Below are positions 9,068 to 20,980 of a stretch of DNA of 64,000 nucleotides, piece by piece; the first letter of the stretch is position 1; each line of letters begins with the position of its first letter. The stretch covers positions 1-64,000 of the forward strand of contig JASAND010028394.1 of the NCBI GenBank assembly GCA_030248195.1. The letters are read 5' to 3'. The notes under the pieces were generated by a model. The model searched no databases and was not told where the DNA came from. It worked only from the letters and a program-made list of their open reading frames with translations. The position numbers and the translations under genes are program-made. Source of the stretch: Trissonchulus latispiculum. Taxonomy: Eukaryota > Nematoda > Enoplea > Enoplida > Ironidae.

Positions 9068-9810
9068 TAAAGCCCGGTTCATACTCGTCCCTAAGTCTCT
9101 GTCCCTGTGTCCCTGTCTCTGTGTCTCTGTGCTTTTGTCTCTGTCCTGCTAGAGACAATGCGTTCATACTTTAAAGGACTCAGAGACAGATACTAGATCA
9201 CGTGATAACACTAAGTCTGCATAGTAAGCTATTATTGGACGGTTTATTTTCTTCCATTGAATACCAATTCTTCCGGATGTTGGCTAAATCAAATCAAATT
9301 TTTAAATTCAACTAGATTTGTTAGAAAACCGTGCACTTATTTTTACAGTTCTTTCACAAAATATTTCGCAACACTAACGAGATTTTGAACAAGTAAACAA
9401 TTAAACTTGAAAATAATAAACAAGCATGAATATTTAGCCCACATCCACTGATGAAACCATTTCAGAGATTGGATGGATTGGATTTGTTCGTTTTGACCAG
9501 CCATTCCAAAAAAGTTACACACAACACTTAAGCTGATGTAAATAAAACGGCCAACTCGTGCACTACCCTCACATATAAACATTAGCAGGCAATAGATGTC
9601 ACGTGCATATATGGGCAAAACTGATTGGTCGATTTCATAGGGACAGTCTTAAATGTTGAGACAATTTCAACTCTGCTTAGAGACTAGTAGGGACTCTTAG
9701 GGACTGCAGAGACAAAAGGACAGGGACAAGTGTGAACCGAGAAAGAGACAGCGACACAGAGACAGAGACTTAGGGACAGGGACTTAGGGACGAGTATGAA
9801 CCGGGCTTTA
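9068..9810. mobile_element. Non-autonomous TIR element, ends TAAAGCCCGG
   Basis: The ends are exact inverted copies for about 30 bases (TAAAGCCCGGTTCATACTCG on the left, its complement on the right ending at 9810). Each arm continues with a diverged tract of GTCTCTGT/GTCCCTGT units. If the outer TA is the target duplication this would be a TA-specific (Tc1/mariner-type) MITE. No transposase ORF is visible. Confidence 0.75.
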
Positions 9811-9815
9811 GGGTA

Positions 9816-9908
9816 CAGAAATGCCATTGAGTTATTTATGCGGTGTACTAGCTGCCGAACTGCTCCATCACTAGGTTGGTGTGATGAAAAACTCAATGGC
9901 ATTTCTGA
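9816..9908. repeat. 18-bp perfect inverted repeat with 57-base loop, partly repeated at 10020-10072
   Basis: Arms CAGAAATGCCATTGAGTT (9816-9833) and its complement (9891-9908). The loop phrase GCTCCATCACTAGG plus the following GTGATGA recurs at about 10025, so this is part of a small dispersed repeat. Confidence 0.65.
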
Positions 9909-10242
9909 TGCACTTTTAATAATTAATCTATTTTGGTTGAATAATCTGATATATTGGTGTTTAAAATATTTAAACAACAAATAGGTTAGAGAATAAGACG
10001 TTAATATGGAACTAGAAGTTGAACCGCTCCATCACTAGGCTGGGGTGATGAATAACTTATGACATTTCTGATGTATTTTAAATGTTTAAATCAAATTGGC
10101 TATCAATATGGTAGCATTTAAAATGTTTGATTCATAAATAATGTTACGTCAAGCATAAAAACAGCTACGAAAAGTAATAATACGGCGGCGGGGCTGGGCG
10201 GGGCGGAAAAGATATTGGGATTGCATAGTTCGCTGCACGCTT

Positions 10243-10277
10243 GCGCAATCAGCGGAGCTCCGCTCCGCTGATTGCGC
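10243..10277. repeat. 14-bp GC-rich inverted repeat
   Basis: GCGCAATCAGCGGA, seven-base spacer, then the exact complement. It lies in a local GC-rich patch (10185-10300) that contrasts with AT-rich surroundings. Confidence 0.6.
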
Positions 10278-10279
10278 CT

Positions 10280-13078
10280 GCGGGCAGCGTGACAACTAAT
10301 CAGTTATATTTGATTTTAAATTAAGTTTGATCACTTGCAGGGAGAGGAATTTGCGTAGTAATTGCAGCTGGAAACCAGGCTGGCTGCAGACTTGTTTTGT
10401 CTGGAAAGGAAGACTAGTCGATTTTATGCTTTTATCGAGAAAACAGCTGCTTACGCAACCAGTGAAACAAGAAAACGTGTCTATTACTTGACTTACCCGC
10501 TTACGCAGCAGAGATATTTATTAATGTGACATAATCAGCGGCAATAATGTGATGAAGCATGCGACTGTGAGGTCAGAAAACAAGCAAATGTGCAATTATA
10601 GTAGTGATTGCGAAATAATGCATTAATTAGTGTGCCTTGAGTCAGACACATCTACCCCATTGACAGCAATGAGATGTTTTGGATGAGTTAAAGTAAGCAT
10701 AAAGAGGCTTGTTTTTATAGTAAAACACAGCTGTTACACCGTCTTATTAAAGTTAAATTAGCTACTAGTAGGCATACGACAGCTGATGGCAATTGATTTT
10801 ATAAAAAATGCCCGTACAACAAGTCTAATACACATGCTGACATCATCATGTGTTGAAGATAGCGGGGTTATATAGGGGGGTTATACTACTCACCTAAATA
10901 TGCCAACGTCCAGCATAAAGCGCACCAACGTAGCTGTTTAGACAATACATAGCTTGAAAAATTAATGATGGTCTGTGCTATGAGGTTTATATGCATTCAA
11001 AGTGAAACTGCGACGGCTGGGTGTGAAAACATTCACCAGAAGCATTTGGTTTGGAATTTGGAAAACAGCTGATTTGTAACAAATGTCTAGTAGTACTAGT
11101 GGCTAGTTGACCAACCTAGAAGCATACGCTTAAACGCAAACACTTAGCTGTGACTTGAAAGTAACTATGGGATTTGGCATGCAGAATTGAAAATGTGCAG
11201 TATTATTTAAGTATAAAATTAATTTAAATTTCTGTTTTTACAAGTTTTGAAGTTCAATTAAAAATTTGCTACTTGAGGTGCTGACAAAATAACAAAATAG
11301 ACGCCGTCTGCTGCCTTGTACTGTTTGTAGTTAGAAATAATTTCTGCAGTGAATTTTATTGATAAATGACGCGTTCATAACTGTTAATACTTTGTTGAAA
11401 ATGTCATGTGGATACAATTTGATTGTGAAGGGGTATGTAACTGTGGGAACCAGTTCTTGCTTTGATTTAACAGTTCGAAAGGGGGCTTTCGACTTTCCGG
11501 GTGGTGAGTGATGTCACAAGGGTAAAATTAAATACATCAAATTCTACGCAAACTTGCAATTAAGCCAAAACGCCACTCAGCTATTTACACATTCTTTCAT
11601 TTATTCATTTACAACAATAATACGAATTCAATTATATAATTTGATAGAAAAATTAATGTTTGTACCTAAGAAAAAAATGAAAATTAAACTTATCTAGCTT
11701 ACGTAATATTTAGTGCTGCCCAACGCAGCTTGGTCTAGTTTTTGTTGTTGTATTTGTTCGTAGCTGTTGTTTCTTGTTTGCTGCAGTTCTCGGTTGCTGC
11801 CTCTCGCAGCAAAAGTTGGTGTGTAACTGAGGTTCCTAAATCTACCGTAGGACTTTGGCTTCGATTTTAATTGGCTAAAATGTGAAGTCAGCCAAGTTCT
11901 CTTATTTGCTAGAAATTTGCTCTTTGGGCCGGAATAGTTTGAGTTCCAAGAATCCAAAACTTGACTACTGTTTTGCTCGAATTTTACAAGTTTTTACATT
12001 TCCCGTCCTGCCAAAAAGTAGAAGAAAAACATGAACAGTTGCAATAACTTGAAAAGAAGCCGTTTAGTGCCGACATCTTTGGGCCTTACTTTTCTAAAAA
12101 CAAGAACTTTGGGGCTCATAAAAACTGAGCAGATGCTGTTCTAAGAATCACAGTGTACCCAAAAGGGGCGGGACCATTCCAGTCAATATAAGCTGTTGCT
12201 GTTTGTGAAAATAGGTCCTATCTTGTTTTGTCTGCGATGCTCGCTGCAGTAAATGATAGTCATGTAGCTTAGAAATAGAAATAAACGAAAGGTGTGTTGT
12301 TTCAAGGACCTGCGCTGGACGATCCACTGCAACAAAACCTAGGCGTCGGGTGCAAACCCAGCCTAGCAATTCAACTTCACCAGAACTGCAGCGGGTGTCG
12401 GGTGAAAACCCAGCAGAACAGAACTCCAGCTTCCACTGTCAACAGAACTCTCTCAGCTGTAACACGCCTCCAGACCTGCCACACTTACGCATTGCAGAAG
12501 GGGGGGGGGTTTGAGAGTTATCTTGCTCCACTCACTGCAGGTGCATACTTGTACGTTTGTTGTCACTTCAGTTTGGATACGAAAAGTTTGATGTAACTGT
12601 TGCCTCAGCAGTTAATCCGGAAGCAACGGTTTCAAATCCCAGCCGAGGCACACATTTTCGGATAGCAGGTGAAGCAGTGAAAAATTTCTTTAACTGAATC
12701 TCATCAATATATCTACTACAGAATCGATATCATGATTGCATTTAGGGACTGACAGCCAACGTCGGTCCACAGAAACAGTATTTTTCCAATGAAGACAGGA
12801 TTTTTGTAAATCACAGAAATAGAACTCACAGAAATGTTGAATGAGCACTGACATTTGTAGAATCGTCAGCGTTAGTACTAGACAAATTTAGGATTTTTAA
12901 GCAACAATTAGCTAGAAGTTAACCGTTGACCTCAAGATTCATAACTAACAACGTGTAATTGGCTTTAGAATTTATTACAGCATTGCATATATTAACATAA
13001 CGTATTTTTTATATTTACATAGAAGCTTTCCCCATAAATAAGACAACAATTATATTAGTAACGTAAAACAATAGTAAA
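10280..13078. other. About 2.8 kb with no recognised gene
   Basis: AT-rich sequence with only short chance ORFs. The only local structure noticed is a pair of phrases GTCGGGTG(C/A)AAACCCAGC at 12347-12415, the first inside a CTAGGC...GCCTAG inverted repeat. Confidence 0.4.
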
Positions 13079-14197
13079 ACCAAGAGTGCATAATTGCACT
13101 ATATATAAGAAGAAGAGTAAGCCACTAGAGGGCTTCTCTTAATGGCATTGCGTAACGGTGCTCCGACCACAATACGCGAATGTTCCCCCGTTTGGGGGGG
13201 TCGACCAGATCGGCAGCGCATACCCCCCTCCGTTTGGTGGGGGGGGGGAGTCGAAAAGAGTTCCCCGTTTGGGGGGGGGGTCGCTCAAAGGGGCCCCCGT
13301 TTGGGTGGGAGGGGGGTCGCCCAAGCAGGCTAAAATTTCTTGAATCTGATTGGCTGTTGGCAACCCCCCCCCCCCAAACGGGGAACCCTTTCAGCGACCC
13401 CCCCCAAACGGGGACCTCTTTTTGACTACCCCCCTCCCAACAAACGGAGGGGGGGGGTATGCGCTGCCGATCTGGGGCCGGTTCCATAAAAGTTGTACTA
13501 GTCTGCTAGTACTCGCGTCCTAGAACTCGCAGTGCTAGTGCTAGTTGCGCGTGCTAGTGTACCATAAAACTTTTAGCCAAACTCGGCAGGATTAGCTAAG
13601 CGAGTAAGCCAACTTGACTTGCTAGCAGTGCTAGTGCGAGCACTAGTGCTGCTAGTGCGAGTTCGATTGAAAAGTATCATAATTATTCAAAAAATTATAT
13701 CTTGTGAATAGTTTAACCAAACTACATTTAATTTTAGCAAGGAATCGATAACTAATATAACAATCATCTGTGAGAATTTGTGTACAAACTGACGAAGCAA
13801 TAACACGTTATTAAAGTTTTTCTAACAGTTCTCTAGTCAAAATAGACTAGAGAACTAGACGGATGCTAGTAGCGCACTAGCAAGGCAAGACGAAATTTTT
13901 ATGGAACCCGATTAATCTGCTGGTGCTCAAACTTGTTAGCAACTAGACTCGCATGTCGAGTGCTAGTAGCTACTCGTCTGCGAGGGTTTTATGGTACACT
14001 TGAGCTGCTAGACTCGACAACTAGCATGAATCTAGTTGTCGAGGCTAGTACTCGCAAACTTTTATGGAACCGGCCCCTGGTCGACCCCCCCCAACCCGTA
14101 CTATGGTAGGAGCACCGTTACGCAATGCCAAGAAGAGAAGCCCTCTAGTGGCTCACTCTTCTCTTAAATATAAGGGAATTAATTATGGACTCTTGGT
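13079..14197. mobile_element. TIR element of the ACCAAGAGT family (copy 1) with nested insertion
   Basis: Left end ACCAAGAGTGCATAATT at 13079, right end ...ACTCTTGGT at 14197; the arms match for about 120 bp and include a shared GCCACTAGAGGGCTTCTCTT. Inside the arms are runs of CCCCGTTTGGGG-type palindromes. The right arm is interrupted by the 13475-14076 element. Other copies of the family are at 16077, 16442 and 26951. Confidence 0.75.
13475..14076. mobile_element. Nested PIF/Harbinger-like TIR element with CTG duplication
   Basis: Ends GGGCCGGTTCCATAAAAG and its complement. The host arm reads GATCTG before it and CTGGTC after it, while the opposite uninterrupted arm has GATCTGGTC, so the insertion made a 3-bp CTG duplication. 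A 3-bp CWG target and GGG ends fit PIF/Harbinger. The interior is full of CTAGT/ACTAG repeats and has no ORF. Confidence 0.75.
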
Positions 14198-14969
14198 AAA
14201 ACCAAGAGTATATAATAGATAAGAGTGTGACAGCTGATAAATATATACCTACATATATATCTCTTATGTAAGAGAAATCTCCTATATTTATATAAGACTG
14301 ACATCAAAACGGAAATTAAGTGGGACAGTAAAAGATTTTTGAAACTTAAGATAAATTTATAAACTTAAATTTATAAACTTAAGATTTTTGAACAGAGATG
14401 AAAAATCCATAATTGTCTACGACGAAGAAGACGGAGCTTTGTAGGAGGTGTCAGTCATTACCGTTTAGAACATGTACCTCGAATTTGCAGGCGCATTGTA
14501 CCTCGAATTCGCCGGTGTATTTCCTATTTTGAAAAGAAGATATGTAAGGTCATTTGAAGGGTCAGTCAGGGGGCAGAGCCCCTCTCCCCAGAAGTTGAAG
14601 AATTTTGCGAATAAAACACCCCAGCATTCAATTTAGAGCACTTTTGAAGTAGCACTTTATCCTTTGGATTTTAGAAAATTCTCGATAATTATATACCATC
14701 ACTGTGAAGTGATGAAGATAAGCTTAAACATGTTAAAATCAGCAAATTTAAGAAAGCAGGTTTAAGATACTGGCCATGGTATAACCTCTCCCATCTTGAC
14801 ACCTCTCCCTAGAGCAAACCAACTGTCATCCGCTTGCATATCATGTACTCTTGGTACATACAACTACATAAAAGGTCAGCTCCTCCGGAATATAAAGGAA
14901 TTTTCTGGGTCCCCTGCTTAAAACCCAGTTTTTTAATATTCAGACATTTAATAGTGTTACTGCCATGTT

Positions 14970-17900
14970 TTAAGTGATCACAAAATTTTCTGTATTTCCT
15001 TTGACATCTTCATCAGTCTCTTCGGGTAGGGTATAACCGGAATGCCTTGAAATGGAATTCGGGAAATCGGAATTTTCGGAATTCGACTGATTGGATTTTT
15101 TCGGAGAAGGCAGCAGATTCAGCCTGATCTGGAGCTGATCGCAGTGGGATTCCAGCGATGAAAGAATCGTCAGAATATCGGGTCGAAAATCTGCGTCGAC
15201 TTGCAGTAGACTTTCAATCAGATCTCGGATAAATTCACTGTAGCTATAAATCAAAAATCAAAATATGAAAATATGTAGTTTCATTGTATATATTTTACTT
15301 TTCATGTGAAATATTGTAGTACAATAATTGCCCACAATCTCACGGCATCATCCCAACTTCAAAACACATTGCAAAACGGAAAAGTTCGTTCAGATTATCC
15401 GTCAGTTGAGAAACTAACTCAATTCTAAGTATATATATAATAACAAGAATAGGAGTAAGATTAAATTTTTCAAAAAAGAAAAAACTGTAACGCTCAAAAA
15501 CGTCTGAAACTCACGGATTGTCCTCAGGAAAGTCCAATTTGGCTGACTGAACGGCCAAGGCGACACAATTACCCTTCTCATAGACAATATCAAAGGGTGA
15601 TTTGTAGTAGCAAAGAGCGTACAGTAGGCAACCCAGGGACTGCAAATAAATTAAAAAACTAAATTGAAATTCAAAAGATATACAATATATTTCAGAAGAT
15701 GTACTTAATTCAAAATTACCAAGAGTATGACAATGTCTGCTTGTTACTCCCTTCAGCAATCAACACCCGTTTAGGCGAAAGCCAGCAGCCTTAACTATGA
15801 CTCGACTACCTTACCCAGATATCCGTCTTTTCAGTGATATAGTCGCCAGGATTGACCTGAAAAAGTTCTGGCGCTCTGTAGGTCATGGAGCAGTGTTCTG
15901 CAGCATAATCCTGAAAGTAAACACAGGATAACATTAACCCCTCTTGACTACCTCAGAAACCACCAAAAGTCTGCAAAGGTATAAGATTTAGCAAATCATG
16001 CTTTTTATAGTAACCATTGTCAATCGACATTATCCTATTCACAATTTTATGTATATACGTACGTAGTCTTGGTTATACCAAGAGTACATAATGATAAGAG
16101 TATGCCACCAGGCAAGCGCAATGTTATCAGAGCAAAAACTATGCTCTGTTCGCTAACGGCCCACCCCCTTCCCCCTCAAATCAGACCCATCACTTCAAAG
16201 AATTTCGCGCGCTATGTTTGTGTTCTAAAGCTCGAAGCAGGGCACAAAATTCGCTAACACACTGCTTGTGTTTTCGAGCTTAAGCACATAAACATAGAGC
16301 GAGTGAGCGTACCCCCGTTTCGACTAGGTACTGATTTGCGGGGGGAGAGGGGTGGTCCGTTAGCGAGCAGAGCATACTTTTTGCTCTGATGACATAGAGT
16401 GTGCCTAGTGGCACACTCTTATGTTATGTATTCTTGGTTATACCAATAGTATATACATAATTATATAAGAGTATGCCAGACAATAGGCATACTCTATGCA
16501 ATGAGAGCAAATACTATTCTCTGCACGAAATCACTTGAGCCCCACCTCCAAAAACTGCCCCCTCACACCGCCCCTATGTGGGTACGGAGTCCAAACGGGG
16601 GTCACTCATTTGCTTAGTACTGTTATTCTTTGAAATAAGCAGGCCCAATATGGAGCGGACATCTAGGAGCGGATGTTCAACACAAGCATGAACAAAATAT
16701 GCTAAGCGATCGAGTGAGTGACCCCATTTGGACACAGACAAAAATAGGGGTGGTGTGACCAGGATATTTTTAGGGGTGTTTCCCGGGGCGGGGGGCTTCC
16801 TTGCGGGCCCGGGTCGAGGGGGGAAGACATTTTCGGGGGATATTATATACAAAAATGAGCCAAAACTTGGTAATTCTTGGCGCATTTTGCACGAAGAAAC
16901 GAAAAATGTTCTCAAAATATGAGTAGGTATTTTCATTCTGTTTATATCTGACAGTATTTTGCATTTTCTGTTATTCACATAATTTTTGCTAATAAACTTT
17001 TTGCATTTTTGTCAAGTAAAAGCATTTGTTTGTTTGTTTGTTTGTTTGTTGTGTTTGTCATAATGTCTGAATTTAAACTAAAAATAGCCATTTGTATGAA
17101 ACACTCTCTGGCGAAACGGGAAAATGTTTGTAAATTTGCCCAATTTTGGCGAAAATTTGGCCCCAAAAATCCAGGGGGGAAGCAATCCCGGGAGAAGGAA
17201 GTTTCAGCGGGGGGGGGGGAGCGGGGGGTTATAAAATGTATCCTGGGTGTGACGGGGGAGTCTGTTTGAGGGAAGGAGGTCAAGTGATAGCGTGCACAGC
17301 ATAGTTTTTGCTCTCGTTGCACACAGGATATATTATAATATATTAAGCTTTTTGTCATACACTTATCATTATGTACTCTTGGCAAGCGTTCAAACAGAAA
17401 CTCCCCGTGACACTCGAACAGCATATACCGGTTAAACGAAATATTAATTAGTCAGAATTCCAGATATACTATACCTGAAGGGCCTGGGCGTCCCTGGAAG
17501 TGGAAACGGTAAGACGAGCAGGTCGAGCCGAACCCAGATCCATAAGAACCGGTACATCCGTATCTGAGAGCAGCACATTCCCTGGCTTGATATCACTAAA
17601 AATACACAGACAGATGTGTACCGCAAAACAGTAGATTGTCAAGAAAAAATGACACAGAAAATTCAAAGGAAAGCCAAAAAAGTAAATGTGTCCTCTTGCA
17701 AACTCTATAAAAGATACGTATGCGTAAACATCTGCTGAATAATAGCAAGTTGTGACTTTAAGCAACAGCAATGTCAAATACAAGCAAGTATTGACTGTAG
17801 GTAGTATCATCATTTTTTTAAAAATCTTATTTGAGTAAAATTCTACAACGGCAATCAATGTGATTGGAATATGTAATAATATAAAGTGCGCGATCACCGT

Positions 17901-19319
17901 AAAGGCTTTAAATTTAATCTTAATTTAAAGCCTTTCTATTTTACTTTTCACACTATCAAAATTATTCGAACTTTCTGAACAATTTATATCTATACCGATG
18001 GGCATAGGGCACAGGATGAAGGGTATGAAAGGCCCGAATTCCGCAACAAATTCCGTGAAAAAGGCGGAGAATTCGGGATTCCGAGATCCGTTCCTGAGAA
18101 ATCTGACGAAGCTGGAGCTCTTGCAAAAGGGTACCTTTCTAAAACAGGTACATGAAGTGAAGAGATAGCAAATAAACCCAAAATTTGACAGATAATCAAC
18201 TGAAAACTAAGCAATTAGCATATTATATTCGGGATAGATATATATCTTTTGTTACAACTGAAAGCAGAAAAAATCACAGACAAAAATTACAATAACATGA
18301 GAGATCCAAAATCTTTACCCTGTTCAGCAACCTGTGTGTGCTTTGGTGTGCAACAAATTTGATTTGATATAGTTTGTAACATTTTTTCAAATATTTCCAA
18401 CAATATCACTAAACAATTAATGCAACAAAAACTTTTGCTCAGGGACATAAATGGTGTTAAACTATTCTATTTGCTTTAGTTCTTGAAAAGTAATCAACTT
18501 AGGACATGCTTACCCTATAGTAGGGCAGTATAAGACACACTTGACTCCGATCTGGCTTTTTGATCACCGTATGCGCCTCACAGGGCAACACATTATCAGA
18601 TATGGAGACGCCCCCCGCCAACCGGTGGTGCAGCTCAACTTCCCGCAGAGCCGCAGCCTCTTCCGCAGCACTGTGGCAATCGACCCGCTTGAGGGCCCAT
18701 TTCCTCAGGGGCTGACCCCACAGGCCCCCGCCCGCACGTCGCACCTCTTCGACCAGAAAGACTTGACTGAATCCTCTGAAAAATAAAAGTGTAACTCAAG
18801 TTTCCACTAAAAAGAAACTGAATTTTTGAGAAGGGAAAATGTTAAAAATACTATTTTCCTGGAAAACTGTAACGAAGATGAAATGTAACGGTAAAATGAT
18901 ACTAGAATAGGAGTATGATGGGACAATATTTCAGTGACAGACTTGTTAAAAGGAATGAATTATTGTGACCACTTTTTGTGATCAGAATAATTTGGGCCTT
19001 GCGGCTTCCGGTGGGAAAGACTCGAGCACACGACTTTCGGATTTGGACTCTGACCGCTCTACCAACTGAGCTACAGAGAAGACAATAGTCAGGTGACCCA
19101 ATCTTGATGGTGTCCGAGTTTAAACTACAGCATATAAAGCCAAGAAAATGGTATTTAAACTAAATCGTAGCTCTTAGCTAACGATAATAATAACGAAAAA
19201 GGGTATAAAAAGAACACAAAAGCATAGAAATCGCTTACTTACCCCTCCCCTAACATGTCCAAAATCAGAAATCGCCTATTTGAGATCACCAGTTCCGATT
19301 TTCCACAGACACAGCCCAT
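14970..19319 (-). CDS. STK16: STK16-like serine/threonine protein kinase (7 exons, complete)
   Basis: Exons (minus strand, in order): 19319-19243, 18775-18514, 18138-17996, 17595-17475, 15910-15815, 15639-15515, 15243-14970. All introns are GT-AG, every junction keeps phase, and the total is 1098 nt (365 aa plus stop). The start MGCVCGKS has Gly2 for myristoylation and Cys3/Cys5 for palmitoylation, as in the lipid-anchored, Golgi/membrane-associated STK16/MPSK family. Kinase motifs: glycine loop GEGGFSQV (24-31), Lys55 in ALKR, Glu71, catalytic AHRDIKPGN (159-167), DLG in place of DFG (180-182), APE (214-216), then SLGCLLYAL. STK16 also has DLG. The protein is about 60 aa longer than human STK16 (305 aa), mostly in a Ser/Asn/Glu-rich tail and a Gly-rich insert after the P-loop. 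Introns contain TIR elements and a tRNA-like relic. UTRs were not determined. Confidence 0.92.
16077..16438. mobile_element. ACCAAGAGT-family TIR element (copy 2), STK16 intron
   Basis: Left end ACCAAGAGTACATAATGATA at 16077, right end in the same family near 16438. The arms match over about 85 bp, including AGAGCAAAAA and GTTAGCGA/TCGCTAAC. It lies in the intron between kinase exons 4 and 5 and is abutted by copy 3. Confidence 0.75.
16442..17382. mobile_element. ACCAAGAGT-family TIR element (copy 3) carrying a G-rich module
   Basis: Arms at about 16442-16545 and 17280-17382 are inverted copies related to copy 2 (CATAATGATAAG near the ends). The interior (about 16740-17240) is a different repeat, a G-rich module also present at 34690-35060, so this copy has captured or been hit by another element. 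It lies in the STK16 intron between exons 4 and 5. Confidence 0.65.
19004..19085 (-). pseudogene. tRNA-like relic
   Basis: Minus strand has a perfect D-arm and Pol III A box (TAGCTCAGTTGGTAGAGC) and an anticodon-like stem with CCA in the loop, but the T arm is mismatched and the acceptor stem does not pair. A tRNA pseudogene or SINE head inside STK16 intron 1, not a functional tRNA. Confidence 0.5.
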
Positions 19320-19329
19320 TCGGTGAAAA

Positions 19330-20275
19330 TCTTGAAAATTTAGTCGGGAAAAAACGCACTGAAACAAACCTACAATTTTAAATTCTACCATTAATCTATC
19401 AATCTAACAATCAAAATAAATATCAATTACATTTTAGTCGTTTCTAGGCTTCCATAAAACATGGCATGACAATCCCTGTCCCTTTCTCTCTTGCAAAAAT
19501 GCTCTCCAGAATAAAAAAATGAGAAAAATTGTCCAGTATCTGGCATCTGGGTACTTTGCCCAAGCAAATCCAATGACCTAGCTTTGGCATTTTCCTATTC
19601 GTCCCCCGAATCTTTCTAACGGAAATTTTATCTGGCTACACCACTGGCGGAGGTACATACGCTTTACGCATCTTTAAATGAAAAATCCACTAAACGCCAG
19701 AATCTCCTGTAAACTTGACGTTTAGGTGGTTCCGGCAATTTTCGCGACACAATTTCGGACTACTGGATTATAGTTGACATTGGACAGAACTATTCACGCC
19801 TTCACTCACATTGAAATGTTATAACTCAAAATCCTCCACTATAAAATTGTGTCAAAGGTGCAAATAAACTAAGACTTAGAAATTAAATTGAGCAGTTAAT
19901 CAGCTTATTTCTACTGTTGGGTTAATCTACTCTGGAATTTGCTGGGTGGTCAACCAGGACCCCGCATTATTTATTGCAAAAGCTTTTGTAAATTGCGCCG
20001 AAACTAAAATATATAAGTAAAACCAAGCCGATTAGCCAATCAGATGCGTTTTAGTCCAAACGCATGCGGAACAGTGGTAAGTGGTGCCCCTCCCGAGATT
20101 TCGGCCTTAATGTGCCGAGCATCTCGCAGGCCATTTCCATTAGGAAGGGCCAAGCTTCCCACTCTTGGTATTATAAACTTTTGGTAAAACTGAAACCACT
20201 GCTCTGTTCCGACCCGGCCGATTTCAACTTTCAACTACTCTTTCAACTCCAACTTCACTCTAAAACGCCATTTCC
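19330..20275. other. STK16 upstream region, no other gene seen
   Basis: The region contains the STK16 5' flank. No ORF or repeat could be supported and no promoter motif is convincing. Confidence 0.35.
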
Positions 20276-20980
20276 ACAAGATAACAAAAATGCTCCTTCG
20301 TCGCATGTAAAATACATATGAGTCCCCAGGAGGCAGGTTGTATAATAGCAGAAGACAAGATCCACCCTGTAAAATACATATGAGTGGAGTGGGGTTGTAA
20401 AAGAATGAAGACAAGCTGCAACCGCGAACCATATGAGCCTGCCCTATAACGAGGCTCATATTGACGTTGTGATGACTTTGACGACAAATTACAATTATGA
20501 TCATTACATGCACTTATGATCAACTGTATTTAAACTTTATGCAATTTAACCAACCTGAAAAAAGCTGTTACGTGGTTGTTCAGAAAATCAAGTGCAGTGC
20601 CAATTAAACTTTAAACATTAAGTAAAACGGCTATATACTCGAAACAGACTTATTTCCTAAATCCTATTAAATAGTGTATTTTTATAAATATTACATATAT
20701 TTACGCAAACGAACCAAGCAGGATTATAAATAACACATGACATTTGCATGTGATAGGCACTGGTGAGACCATTAGGTAACTTTGCAGTATGTATTTACAT
20801 ATATAATGTGTACTGTACAGATAAATAGAAAGGTAAAAACTCTGGTACAGACTGATGTTAGGTACGCCAATATGAGCCTCGTTATAGGGCAGGCTCATAT
20901 GGTTCGCGGTTGCAGCTTGTCTTCATTCTTTTACAACCCCACTCCACTCATATGTATTTTACAGGGTGGATCTTGTCTTT

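Noticed and set aside
17469..17897. 142-codon minus-strand ORF
   Set aside because: Only 17595-17475 is the kinase exon; the rest is intron.
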